Assembly: GCF_002007645.1 (NCBI RefSeq)
Contig: NZ_CP019791.1
Location: 1,488,001-1,552,000 of the forward strand
Direction of reading: 5' to 3'
DNA length: 64,000 nucleotides
DNA from: Anaerohalosphaera lusitana
Lineage (GTDB): Bacteria > Planctomycetota > Phycisphaerae > Sedimentisphaerales > Anaerohalosphaeraceae
The translations under genes were made by a program, and so were the position numbers. Position 1 is the first letter of the stretch, and each line of letters opens with the position of its first letter. Of this stretch, positions 23,279 to 31,660 are shown one piece after another. The notes under the pieces are model-generated. The model searched no databases. It was not told the DNA's origin and worked only from the letters and a program-made list of their open reading frames with translations.

Positions 23279-26226
23279 GCAGGAAGTCACTCGCGTTTTT
23301 AAGTTTAGTGTTGATGATCTGTCTTGGTGCGGCAGGGGCTGCTGAGACGGCTACTATCGAGTCCGATGTTCTGGCGGTAGAGGTGGATACGGCTTTTCCG
23401 CGGGTGGTCAAGTATACGTGGAAGGAAAGCGGGGCCGTGATGTACGGTCAGGAGAACGAGCTGGAGCAGTTCAAGATCAACGGCGAGGCGATGAAGCCTG
23501 CGAAGATCGAATTTTCCAGGAGCGACGACAGCGCGAAGTACGCTGTGCGGGCGAGGAACACGCGGTTCAATGTCGTGATGAATGTGGCTGAGAATGTGCT
23601 GGAGTTTCGGATCACGGACATTCGTGACGGGGGGTGGCATTATGTGAAGACCATCGAGATACCGAATCACAGTCTGTTTTCGGTAAGGAGTGATCAGCCT
23701 GGTGCGCAGGTTACGGCGGCGAAGGTGTGGCCGAGCAATGGTTGTATGGAAGAATTCGTGCAGGTAGCGAGTGCGGCGACGGACGTTAATCCTGTGAGCA
23801 GGACCTATGTGCTTTTGAATACGGACGAGCTTGCGGCATCGATCGAGAATAATGTTCTGATGGACAGCAGCCGGGTGTACTATCAGACGGTGGATAACGG
23901 CGGGTACAAGTCGTGCGGGGTGAGTAATCCCGCGTGGACGTATCGCGAGATCGAATCGGAGATTTATGAAGAGCCTTACTGCAAGGTCGTGATAACGGAC
24001 GACGTGAACGGCGACGATGAGGTTAGCTGGCAGGACGCGGCGATAGAGCATCGCAAGATCATGTACAATCCGCAGGGAGCGGAAGAGATCAAGACGGACG
24101 TGGTTTCGCAGATCGCGATGAATTTTGCGAGCCTGGCCCAGCATCCGTTTTTGAAGGTGCTGGACGATATCAAGATGGTTTATCTGTACACGGATGGGCT
24201 GGGTCAGACGGTGCAGTTCAAGGGTTATCAGTCGGAGGGGCATGACAGTGCTCATCCGGATTACGGCAACAACTTCAATATGCGGGCAGGCGGGCTGGAC
24301 GATTTCAATTTCGTGACGAAGAAGCTGCACGACTGGAACTGCAAGCCTGGCGTTCATATAAACTGCACGGAGTATTATCCGGAGGCGAAGTATTACAGTG
24401 ACGATCTGCTGACGGGCAGAAGGGGCTGGGCGTGGCTGGATCAGTCGATCTATGCGGATAAGCGGTATGATATCGTGAGCGGCAAGCTGTATCACAGGCT
24501 GGATGAGCTGGCGGAGAACGCGCCTTACCTGGACTGGATCTATGTGGATGTTTATTTTGGTGTCGGCTGGGACAGTTGGAAGCTGACGAGCAGGCTGAAT
24601 GATAACGGCTGGGACGCATATACGGAATTTGAAGGTATGATGGAGCGGGACGCTGTCTGGATCCACAGGTCGCAGAAGCATGCGGGGCTGGGCGTGAGCA
24701 GCAAGGTCATTCGGTTCATCAAGAACCACCAGAAGGACGTTTGGACGCATGGGCCGTTGCTGAGGGGCAGCTACAACCTTGGGTTTATGGGTTGGCACGC
24801 TGAGAATAATATCAATCCGTTCATCTATAACGTGTTTACGAATAATCTGCCGAGCAAGTACATGCAGCATTTCGAGATCATGAAGTGGGAAGACGGCAGG
24901 GTCGATTTTACTGACGGCGTGCATGTTGCGAAAGAGGCGGACGGCAAGGTCAATCTTTATAAGGACGGCAAGCTGCTGGCGAGTGGTGTTTACGATGCGA
25001 AGAAACGCCGAATGGTCGAGAATCAGCTTTTCATTCCGTGGAGTCCGTATGATGAGACGAAGATATATCACTGGAACGATGCGGGCGGTGAGACTGAGTG
25101 GACGCTGCCTGCCAGTTGGAGCGGTGCCGGGTCGGTCAAGCTTTATCAGTTGAGTGATGCGGGCAGGACGTTTGTAGGTGATGTCGATGTTAGCGGCGGC
25201 AAGGTGACGCTGGATGTTGAAGCGGGTACGCCTTACGTTGTGTATAAGAGTGAACCGAAGCCTTATCCTGATATGAAGTGGGGTGAGGGGCAGTTGGTAA
25301 AGGATGCTCAGTTCAACAGTCATGGATTTGAGTACTGGAGCAAGAGCAGTTCGGCTGGCAGTACCGATCATATTACGATGGAGAATGATGAACGCGGGCA
25401 GACGCATTTGAATGTTGCCGGCAACGGCGGTGCGGATGCTATGGTTTCGCAGAAGATGACGGGGCTGGAAGGCGGCCAGAGGTATTCGGCGTCGGTATGG
25501 GCGCAGATCACTGGTGAGCGTAAGGCGACGTTCGGTGTGAAGGTCGGCGGTGAGGAGATCAGCAAGACGATCCGCAAGACGGATGTGCCGAACTATTCGT
25601 ACTGTTCGGACAAGGCGTGGACGCGTTATCAGCGGATCAGGGTGTTCTTTACTGTGCCTGAGGGTCAGAGTGAAGCGACGGTGTTTATGGCGGCCAGTGA
25701 AGGCGGTGAGGACGCAGTAGTTGAGTTTGATGATGTGCGTGTTATCGAAGCGCCGGCCAAGGATAATAACGGCCACTGGTACTACCAGGACTTTGAGTGG
25801 ACGGATGAGGGCTGGGGGCCGTTCGTGTTCGCGATCCGCAGTGATACGCATACGCATCTTTCGGAGACCCACGAGCCTTACACGGATGATACTATCAACG
25901 GGCAGTTCTCGCTGAAGACTCGCAATGAGCGGCAGGGGCTGGTTTACAGAACGACTGAAGGGCTGCTGCGGTTTGAGCCCAATACGACGTACACGGTGAG
26001 CTTTGAGTATCTGCAGGACAATGGCGGTCAGTACAGTGTAGTCGTGGGAAGCAATGACGGCGGTGAGGATGCGATGAAGGTTGACGAGAAGCTGCAGGGC
26101 AGTCGCGGCAGATATGTCGCTACGTTTACGACGGGTGACTATGACGATTGTTATATCGGTATCAGAAAGAACGATCGCAAGGGCGGCAGGATGGTTATGG
26201 ACGATCTTGCGATCGATGTGAAATAG
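23275..26226 (+). CDS. GH101-like endo-alpha-N-acetylgalactosaminidase
   Basis: 983 residues with a signal peptide (RKSLAFLSLVLMICLGAAGA). Family GH101 releases Gal-beta-1,3-GalNAc (core 1) from Ser/Thr of mucin-type glycoproteins. The catalytic core, about 60-660, contains GYQSEGHDSAHPDYG and the strand DWIYVDVYFG, whose Asp425 aligns with the GH101 nucleophile. The acid/base Glu451 is five residues after the GW of NGWDAYTEFEG, the same spacing as in the pneumococcal enzyme recalled from memory. Residues about 665-830 and 835-983 are two carbohydrate-binding-like beta-sandwich modules (GGQRYSASVWAQITG, NTTYTVSFEYLQDNGGQYSV). No anchor is seen, so it is periplasmic or secreted. It precedes the symporter and GH112 genes. 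Confidence 0.85.
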   Translation: MSRKSLAFLSLVLMICLGAAGAAETATIESDVLAVEVDTAFPRVVKYTWKESGAVMYGQENELEQFKINGEAMKPAKIEFSRSDDSAKYAVRARNTRFNVVMNVAENVLEFRITDIRDGGWHYVKTIEIPNHSLFSVRSDQPGAQVTAAKVWPSNGCMEEFVQVASAATDVNPVSRTYVLLNTDELAASIENNVLMDSSRVYYQTVDNGGYKSCGVSNPAWTYREIESEIYEEPYCKVVITDDVNGDDEVSWQDAAIEHRKIMYNPQGAEEIKTDVVSQIAMNFASLAQHPFLKVLDDIKMVYLYTDGLGQTVQFKGYQSEGHDSAHPDYGNNFNMRAGGLDDFNFVTKKLHDWNCKPGVHINCTEYYPEAKYYSDDLLTGRRGWAWLDQSIYADKRYDIVSGKLYHRLDELAENAPYLDWIYVDVYFGVGWDSWKLTSRLNDNGWDAYTEFEGMMERDAVWIHRSQKHAGLGVSSKVIRFIKNHQKDVWTHGPLLRGSYNLGFMGWHAENNINPFIYNVFTNNLPSKYMQHFEIMKWEDGRVDFTDGVHVAKEADGKVNLYKDGKLLASGVYDAKKRRMVENQLFIPWSPYDETKIYHWNDAGGETEWTLPASWSGAGSVKLYQLSDAGRTFVGDVDVSGGKVTLDVEAGTPYVVYKSEPKPYPDMKWGEGQLVKDAQFNSHGFEYWSKSSSAGSTDHITMENDERGQTHLNVAGNGGADAMVSQKMTGLEGGQRYSASVWAQITGERKATFGVKVGGEEISKTIRKTDVPNYSYCSDKAWTRYQRIRVFFTVPEGQSEATVFMAASEGGEDAVVEFDDVRVIEAPAKDNNGHWYYQDFEWTDEGWGPFVFAIRSDTHTHLSETHEPYTDDTINGQFSLKTRNERQGLVYRTTEGLLRFEPNTTYTVSFEYLQDNGGQYSVVVGSNDGGEDAMKVDEKLQGSRGRYVATFTTGDYDDCYIGIRKNDRKGGRMVMDDLAIDVK

Positions 26227-26255
26227 CATCGGCTAAGTGAATTGAGAGTGTGTGT

Positions 26256-26303
26256 TGCCGGGTGGCGGCTGGAGAGTCGCCTCTCGGCATGTTTTGGTTT
26301 TTA
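26256..26303 (+). terminator. Hairpin with T-rich tail between GH101 and symporter genes
   Basis: TGCCG (26256-26260) pairs with CGGCA (26285-26289), with GGCG/CGCC inside, followed by GTTTTGGTTTTT. It is an imperfect terminator or attenuator that would lower read-through into the symporter gene. Confidence 0.45.
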
Positions 26304-26392
26304 GGTAGAAGCCTGGACGAATAATTGAGAGTCAGGATTTTTGCGTTGAGCTGCGGTTTGACGTGTGTTCAGTTTTTATGAAAGGTAAGTAA

Positions 26393-29095
26393 ATGACTTT
26401 TATTGACTGGGGAATTGTCGTTTTACTGATAGGTCTGATGACCTGGGCGGCGTGGCATACGACGAGATACAATCGTAGTGTTGCGGATTTTCTGGCTGCG
26501 AACAGATGTGCCGGCCGTTATATCATGGGTGTGTCGGACGGCATTGCGAATGTCGGTGCGATCAGCATTATCATGGTGTGGGAGATGTACTATCGGGCTG
26601 GCTTTTCGGTTGCCTGGTGGGCTCTGGTCATGCTTGTGGTGCAGGTTATCGTTGCGCTGACGGGGTGGATCGCGTACAGGTACAGGCAGTCTCGGGCGCT
26701 GACGCTGGCGCAGTTGCTGGAGATGCGGTACAATAAGAGCTTTCGTATATTCTGCGGGTTCGTGCTGTTTATCTCGGGTACGCTGAACTTTGGTATTTTC
26801 CCGGCAGTGGGAGCGAAATTCTTCCAGCATTTCTGCGGTCTTCCAAAAGACATTATATGGCAGGTCGGGCCGATGGAAGTAGATGCGGTCTATCTTTCGA
26901 TAATGCTGGCTCTGCTTGCGATCTCTCTTTACTTTACATTTGCCGGCGGACAGATCACGGTGATGATCACGGACTTTATTCAGGGGACGACGTTTAACAT
27001 CGCGCTGTGCCTTGTGATTGTGTTCGTTATGTGGAAGATGCCGTGGGCGGATATTATGGACTCGCTTTCGAACAAGGCGGCGGGTGAGTCGATGATCCAT
27101 CCGTTCAGATCGGCGAAGACGGAGGACTACAATTATTCGTTTTATCTGATCCAGGCGCTGATCATTTTCTGGACGTTCATGGCGTGGCAGGGGGCGCAGG
27201 GATATTTCGCGGCGGCCAAGAATGCTCACGAGGCGCGTATGGGCCGTGTGATGGGTAACTGGCGTATTCTGACGCAGCAGATGCTTGTGCTTATACTGCC
27301 TATCGCTGCGTATACGATGCTGCACAATCCGAACTGGGCCGATATGGCTGCGGGTGCACATCAGGAGCTGAACCAGATCGGTAACGAGACTATCCGGACG
27401 CAGGTGACGACTTCGGTGGGATTGCGGTATCTGCTTCCCGTGGGATTGACGGGTGCGTTGTCGGCTGTGCTGCTGGCGGCGTTTATCAGTACGCACGATA
27501 CTTATCTGCATTCGTGGGGAAGCATCTTCATTCAGGATGTCGTTCTTCCGCTGCGGGGCGGTAAGCCTTTGGATAAGAAGACGCATATGCGGTGGCTTCG
27601 TTATGCTATATTTGGTGTGGCGATATTTATTTTCCTGTTCAGTCTGTTCTTTTCGCAGAATGATACGATCGCGATGTATTTCGCGCTGACCGGTACGATC
27701 TGGCTTGGCGGTGCTGGTGCTGTTATCGTGGGCGGACTCTATACGCGATGGGGCACTACGGCAGGTGCTTATGCCGCAGTGTTCGGTGCGATCATTATCG
27801 CGGTTACGATCTTTACGTGTCAGAGGATCTGGCCTGACCTTTACCATACGGTTGAAAAGGGCAGGGTCAGTTATCTGCAGCTTGACGGTGCGAACGAAAG
27901 CGAGCTTAACAGCAAGTATAACCTTGAGGGCAGTGCGGAGTTTGTGCAGGGCGGCAGGTTTGACGGCGCCCTGGAGCTTGACGGCAAGGGATATTTGACA
28001 GTTGACGATTTTGAAGGTATCGGCGGGACAGATGCGCGGACCGTGAGCTACTGGATAAACGTTGAAAAGCCCGGGACGGTTCTGAGCTGGGGGAGAGAAG
28101 GTGACGGCAAGCAGTGGACGATGAGTGTCGTTCGGCGAGTCGCTACCGAAGCCGGCAAGGAGATAGAGACTGGCGTTGTTCGGCTGGATGTCGGCGGTGC
28201 GACGGTTACGGGTAATCTCAACGTGATGGACGGTGCGTGGCACCATGTGGCGGCGGTTGTAGATGAGAATCGCGGCACTACTGTGGATGATCTGGAGCTG
28301 TGGATCGACGGCAAGTTCCAGGAACGCAGTAAGATTGAGAATGCTGAGCTGGCGATAGATACGGCAGGCGATACGCCGGTAAGACTCGGTACGGGTATTG
28401 ACGGTCAGGCGGCGTTTGAGGGCATGATCGACGAGGTCAGTGTCTATAACCGACCCGTGACTAGGAAGCTGCCGGACAGTGATAAGGCAGAGCCCGAAGA
28501 GTCGCTGCACTTTGAGATGGATATTCTCAAGGGGCTGGAATTCCAGAAGGTCAGTTTTGCGGGCATGAAGCTGACTGTTAATTCGCAGTGGGGAATGCTG
28601 TATGCGATGGTGAGTACGGCGATCCTTTATACGGTTGTTTCGCTGCTGACGATGAAGAAGAAGTTCAACCTGGACAAGCTGCTGCACAGGGGCAAGTATG
28701 CTCTTGCGGAAGATGAGACGCAGGTTACTGATGAGCCGGTCAAGGGGCTCGGGACGCTGATCGGTATGGGCAAGGATTTCGATCTGAAGGATAAGATCGT
28801 TTACTCTTCGATCACCGGCTGGTCGGTCGTATGGGGTATCGTGTTTATCGCGGGCTGGATCCATAACGCCAATACTGAGGGCTTTTCCGAGTCGACATGG
28901 GGCAAGTTCTGGCAGTTCTATGTATGGCTGTCGGTTGTGCTCGGCGTGATAACTACGGTATGGTTCACGATCGGCGGTATCAAGGATGCGAAGGATCTGT
29001 TCCGTACGCTCGAGACGAAGGTTCGTAACGATGCAGATGACGGTTCGGTTTCGCATGCTGATGAAGATGACGAAGATGAGGGCGAAGCCGCGTAG
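26393..29095 (+). CDS. Sodium:solute symporter with an inserted LamG-like domain
   Basis: 900 residues, ATG 26393 with GAAAGG upstream. Residues 1-480 are an SSF/SLC5-type transporter: WGIVVLLIGLMTWAAWHTTR as the first helix, GVSDGIANVGAIS, then about 12 membrane segments ending VTIFTCQRIWPDLYHTVEK. Residues about 490-690 are not membrane but a concanavalin A-like LamG/LamG-like jelly-roll fold (GGRFDGALELDGKGYLTVDD, RTVSYWIN, DGAWHHVAAVVDENRG, GMIDEVSVYNRPV). Three further helices follow (WGMLYAMVSTAILYTVVSLL, SITGWSVVWGIVFIAGWIH, FYVWLSVVLGVITTVWFTI), then an acidic tail. The LamG part is probably periplasmic and may capture glycan at the transporter mouth. Context suggests galacto-N-biose import. 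The fold call for 490-690 is by motif only. Confidence 0.88.
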   Translation: MTFIDWGIVVLLIGLMTWAAWHTTRYNRSVADFLAANRCAGRYIMGVSDGIANVGAISIIMVWEMYYRAGFSVAWWALVMLVVQVIVALTGWIAYRYRQSRALTLAQLLEMRYNKSFRIFCGFVLFISGTLNFGIFPAVGAKFFQHFCGLPKDIIWQVGPMEVDAVYLSIMLALLAISLYFTFAGGQITVMITDFIQGTTFNIALCLVIVFVMWKMPWADIMDSLSNKAAGESMIHPFRSAKTEDYNYSFYLIQALIIFWTFMAWQGAQGYFAAAKNAHEARMGRVMGNWRILTQQMLVLILPIAAYTMLHNPNWADMAAGAHQELNQIGNETIRTQVTTSVGLRYLLPVGLTGALSAVLLAAFISTHDTYLHSWGSIFIQDVVLPLRGGKPLDKKTHMRWLRYAIFGVAIFIFLFSLFFSQNDTIAMYFALTGTIWLGGAGAVIVGGLYTRWGTTAGAYAAVFGAIIIAVTIFTCQRIWPDLYHTVEKGRVSYLQLDGANESELNSKYNLEGSAEFVQGGRFDGALELDGKGYLTVDDFEGIGGTDARTVSYWINVEKPGTVLSWGREGDGKQWTMSVVRRVATEAGKEIETGVVRLDVGGATVTGNLNVMDGAWHHVAAVVDENRGTTVDDLELWIDGKFQERSKIENAELAIDTAGDTPVRLGTGIDGQAAFEGMIDEVSVYNRPVTRKLPDSDKAEPEESLHFEMDILKGLEFQKVSFAGMKLTVNSQWGMLYAMVSTAILYTVVSLLTMKKKFNLDKLLHRGKYALAEDETQVTDEPVKGLGTLIGMGKDFDLKDKIVYSSITGWSVVWGIVFIAGWIHNANTEGFSESTWGKFWQFYVWLSVVLGVITTVWFTIGGIKDAKDLFRTLETKVRNDADDGSVSHADEDDEDEGEAA

Positions 29096-29142
29096 TCAGG
29101 TTAGAGTGTTTCACGATGTGTTCGTTTGAATGATGTATTTCC

Positions 29143-29190
29143 AGGGGCCTGGAGATGTGAAAATGTTTCCGGGCTCCCTTTTTTGTTTTT
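29143..29190 (+). terminator. Rho-independent terminator between symporter and GH112 genes
   Basis: AGGGGCCTGGA (29143-29153) pairs with TCCGGGCTCCCT (29168-29179, one bulge), followed by TTTTTTGTTTTT. An alternative small hairpin CCAGG-GG-CCTGG overlaps its 5' arm, which would allow conditional read-through into the next gene. Confidence 0.7.
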
Positions 29191-29221
29191 GATTTTGCGT
29201 GATGTTTGAGAGGTGATATTC

Positions 29222-31426
29222 GTGAGTAAGTATAAGGAACTCGAGAAGAAGGGTACCGATGGTTTCGTGACGCTGCCTGCGGAGAGCGGGCAGGAAGAGA
29301 AGGTCGTGGAGCTGATCAACAAGTGGGGTTCGGATGCGATACGTGACAGTGACGGTACTGAGCTGAGCCCGGAGCTGGTGGAGCTCGGCAAGCAGGTTTA
29401 TTCGACTATCTGCCTGGTAAGGGCGGATCAGGAATGGCCGAGGAAGAACTGGGATAAGCTGCCGCAGAAATTCTTGATGAGTGAGCATGTGACGGCGACT
29501 TCGGACAAGGTCGAGATCGACCCGATGGAGAACTATTTTCGGGAGAAGTACGAGATCGACCGCAATCATGATGAGAAGGAATGGTGGCAGGTGTTCGATC
29601 GGACGACTGGCGAGGAGGTTAGTACGGATGACTGGGAGTTTGACGGTGACCGCGGGCTGGTGGTTATCAAAAATGCGAAGAAGTTCCATGTCTATACGGT
29701 GAATTTTCTCGTTTACCAGATATGGGATTCGACGTCGATGTACAACCATATCTCGAACGGGTGGACGTGTCCGCATGTGGTCAGTACCGAGCCTTATCAC
29801 GCGGATGCTCGCAAGCATTTGATGGATTATTTCGATAACTGGCTTGAGACGCATCCGAATACTGATGTCGTGCGGCTTACGACGCTGGCGTATCATTTTG
29901 TGCTGGACAGCGATAAGCATGGCGTGGACAAGTACCGTGACTGGGTCGGTTATATGGACACGGTGACGGTCGAAGCGCTGCAGGATTTTGAGAAGGAGTA
30001 CGGCTATCGGCTAACTTCGGAAGACTTTGTCGATGAGGGTTATTACAACGCTACGTATCGTGTGCCGAAGAAGCGGTATCTGGATTGGATGCAGTTCATT
30101 CACAAGTTCGTGATCGAGTTCGGCAAGGAGCTGGTGGACAAGGTTCATGCGGCAGGCAAGAAGGCTGCGATTTTTCAGGGTGACCACTGGGTGGGTGTTG
30201 AGCCTTACAGTGACGATTATCCGAAGATGGGCATCGATATCAATGTCGGTGCGTGTGAGGATGGTGTTGCGTTGAGGCGGCTGGCGGATTCACCGTGGGA
30301 TGAGGTTAAGGAAATTCGGCTGTATCCTTATTTCTTCCCGGATGTGTTCTGCGAGGGCGGCAAGCCTACGGAAGAGTCCGTGAGCAACTGGGTGAAGATC
30401 AGGCGGGCGATGCTTCGCAAGCCAATCGACAGGATCGGTTACGGGGGGTATTTGAGCCTGGCGAAGAAGTTCCCGGAATTTGTCGAGCAGGTGAGCGGTC
30501 TTTGTGACGAGTTCAGGCAGATCAAGGAGAACAGCGGCAAGACTGAGCCTTACAGTGCGCCGGTGAAGGTTGCAATACTTAATGCGTGGGGCAAGTGGCG
30601 AAGTTGGCTGAATAATTTCGGGCGTGATCAGAAGTTCTTTATAAAGCGGCCCGACGTGATCGCTGTTGCCGGATCTAATCTGCTGGAGTGCATCAGCGGA
30701 TTGCCGGTCGAGATACAGTTTATGAGCTTCGATGATATTCTCACAGGCGGTGTGCCGGACGATGTCGATGTAATCATTAATGACGGCGAGGACGGAACTG
30801 CTTGGAGCGGCGGTGAGTGGTGGGTCAATGAGCAGATCGTATCGACGATCCGCGAGTGGATCTACAACGGCGGGGGCTTCGTGGGCAATCTCGGGCCGAG
30901 TGCGTACCAGCATCAGGGCAGGTATTTCCAGTTGAGCGATGTTATGGGCGTCGAGCGTGAGATCGGCAACCAGGTTATGGCGGCTGGTCGCAAGTTTGAG
31001 GAAAGCGGTGAGCACTTTATTACGGCTGATGCCGGCGGCAAACTGGACTTCGGCACGGACAAGAGCTATGTCTTTGCGAGTAGTGAGGATGTGCGTGTGC
31101 TGGAGGCGAACGGTTTGCATATTCGGCTGGCGGCGAAAGATTTCGGCAAGGGCAGGGCGGTGTATATGGCTGGTCTGCCTTACAGTATCGACAACAGCAG
31201 GATGCTGCACAGGGCGCTGCTTTGGTCGGCTGGTCAGGAGAGCGAGCTGAAGAAGTGGTTCAGCTCGAATGTCAATACCGAATGTGCGGCGTATCCTGAG
31301 AAGAAATGCTTTGTGGTTGTGAACAACGCGAGCAGCGAGCAGACGACGACGGTTTATGACGGTGATGGCGAGTCGTTCGAGTTGACGCTGGATGCTTACG
31401 GCAGTAAGTGGTTCAGTATGGAGTAG
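29222..31426 (+). CDS. GH112 1,3-beta-galactosyl-N-acetylhexosamine phosphorylase
   Basis: 734 residues from GTG 29222, with GAGAGG at 29208-29213; a GTG at 29213 is less likely. The reaction splits Gal-beta-1,3-GalNAc or -GlcNAc with phosphate to Gal-1-phosphate and the free hexosamine; cytoplasmic, no signal. It matches the family over its length: SMYNHISNGW, LTTLAYHFVLD, QGDHWVGVEPY with Asp321 in the place of the family's catalytic Asp (recalled, not aligned), INVGACEDGV, and the Rossmann-like middle (VKVAILNAWGKWRSW). A C-terminal beta domain follows (AYPEKKCFVVVNNASSEQ). Preceding genes fit galacto-N-biose rather than lacto-N-biose as substrate. The Leloir-type enzymes needed next (kinase, Gal-1-P uridylyltransferase) are not in the window. 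Confidence 0.92.
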   Translation: MSKYKELEKKGTDGFVTLPAESGQEEKVVELINKWGSDAIRDSDGTELSPELVELGKQVYSTICLVRADQEWPRKNWDKLPQKFLMSEHVTATSDKVEIDPMENYFREKYEIDRNHDEKEWWQVFDRTTGEEVSTDDWEFDGDRGLVVIKNAKKFHVYTVNFLVYQIWDSTSMYNHISNGWTCPHVVSTEPYHADARKHLMDYFDNWLETHPNTDVVRLTTLAYHFVLDSDKHGVDKYRDWVGYMDTVTVEALQDFEKEYGYRLTSEDFVDEGYYNATYRVPKKRYLDWMQFIHKFVIEFGKELVDKVHAAGKKAAIFQGDHWVGVEPYSDDYPKMGIDINVGACEDGVALRRLADSPWDEVKEIRLYPYFFPDVFCEGGKPTEESVSNWVKIRRAMLRKPIDRIGYGGYLSLAKKFPEFVEQVSGLCDEFRQIKENSGKTEPYSAPVKVAILNAWGKWRSWLNNFGRDQKFFIKRPDVIAVAGSNLLECISGLPVEIQFMSFDDILTGGVPDDVDVIINDGEDGTAWSGGEWWVNEQIVSTIREWIYNGGGFVGNLGPSAYQHQGRYFQLSDVMGVEREIGNQVMAAGRKFEESGEHFITADAGGKLDFGTDKSYVFASSEDVRVLEANGLHIRLAAKDFGKGRAVYMAGLPYSIDNSRMLHRALLWSAGQESELKKWFSSNVNTECAAYPEKKCFVVVNNASSEQTTTVYDGDGESFELTLDAYGSKWFSME

Positions 31427-31458
31427 GAAAGTCGCTCTAGACATGAGTTTTATATAAG

Positions 31459-31493
31459 CCGGCAGGGTTTTTTATGATCTTGCCGGTTTTTTT
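31459..31493 (+). terminator. Rho-independent terminator after GH112
   Basis: CCGGCA (31459-31464) pairs with TGCCGG (31481-31486), followed by seven T. Confidence 0.8.
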
Positions 31494-31530
31494 GCGTTTA
31501 TGGGGTGTTTGGAACGTCCTTTTTGCGGAG

Positions 31531-31559
31531 TTGATTAATAAGGGCGAATCTGCTACATT
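31531..31559 (+). promoter_or_regulatory. Putative promoter of the S9 peptidase gene
   Basis: TTGATT 31531-31536, 17-bp spacer, TACATT 31554-31559, about 100 bp before the GTG start. With the terminator before it, the peptidase is a separate unit. Confidence 0.45.
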
Positions 31560-31660
31560 TAATTGTTGTGGGTTTCTTAACTTTTTACGGCTTTAATCCG
31601 GTTGGAGTGCGGCATTGTCGGCAGATCGGATACGTATTCGGTAATCGAAAGGACTTGATT

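Noticed and set aside
23305-26229. 974-codon frame antisense to the GH101 gene
   Set aside because: Composition (His/Arg/Leu/Ile) is typical of a mirror frame; the + gene has catalytic motifs and a signal peptide.
26423-29056. 877-codon frame antisense to the symporter
   Set aside because: Mirror frame of a membrane protein gene, without hydrophobic segments or a start signal.
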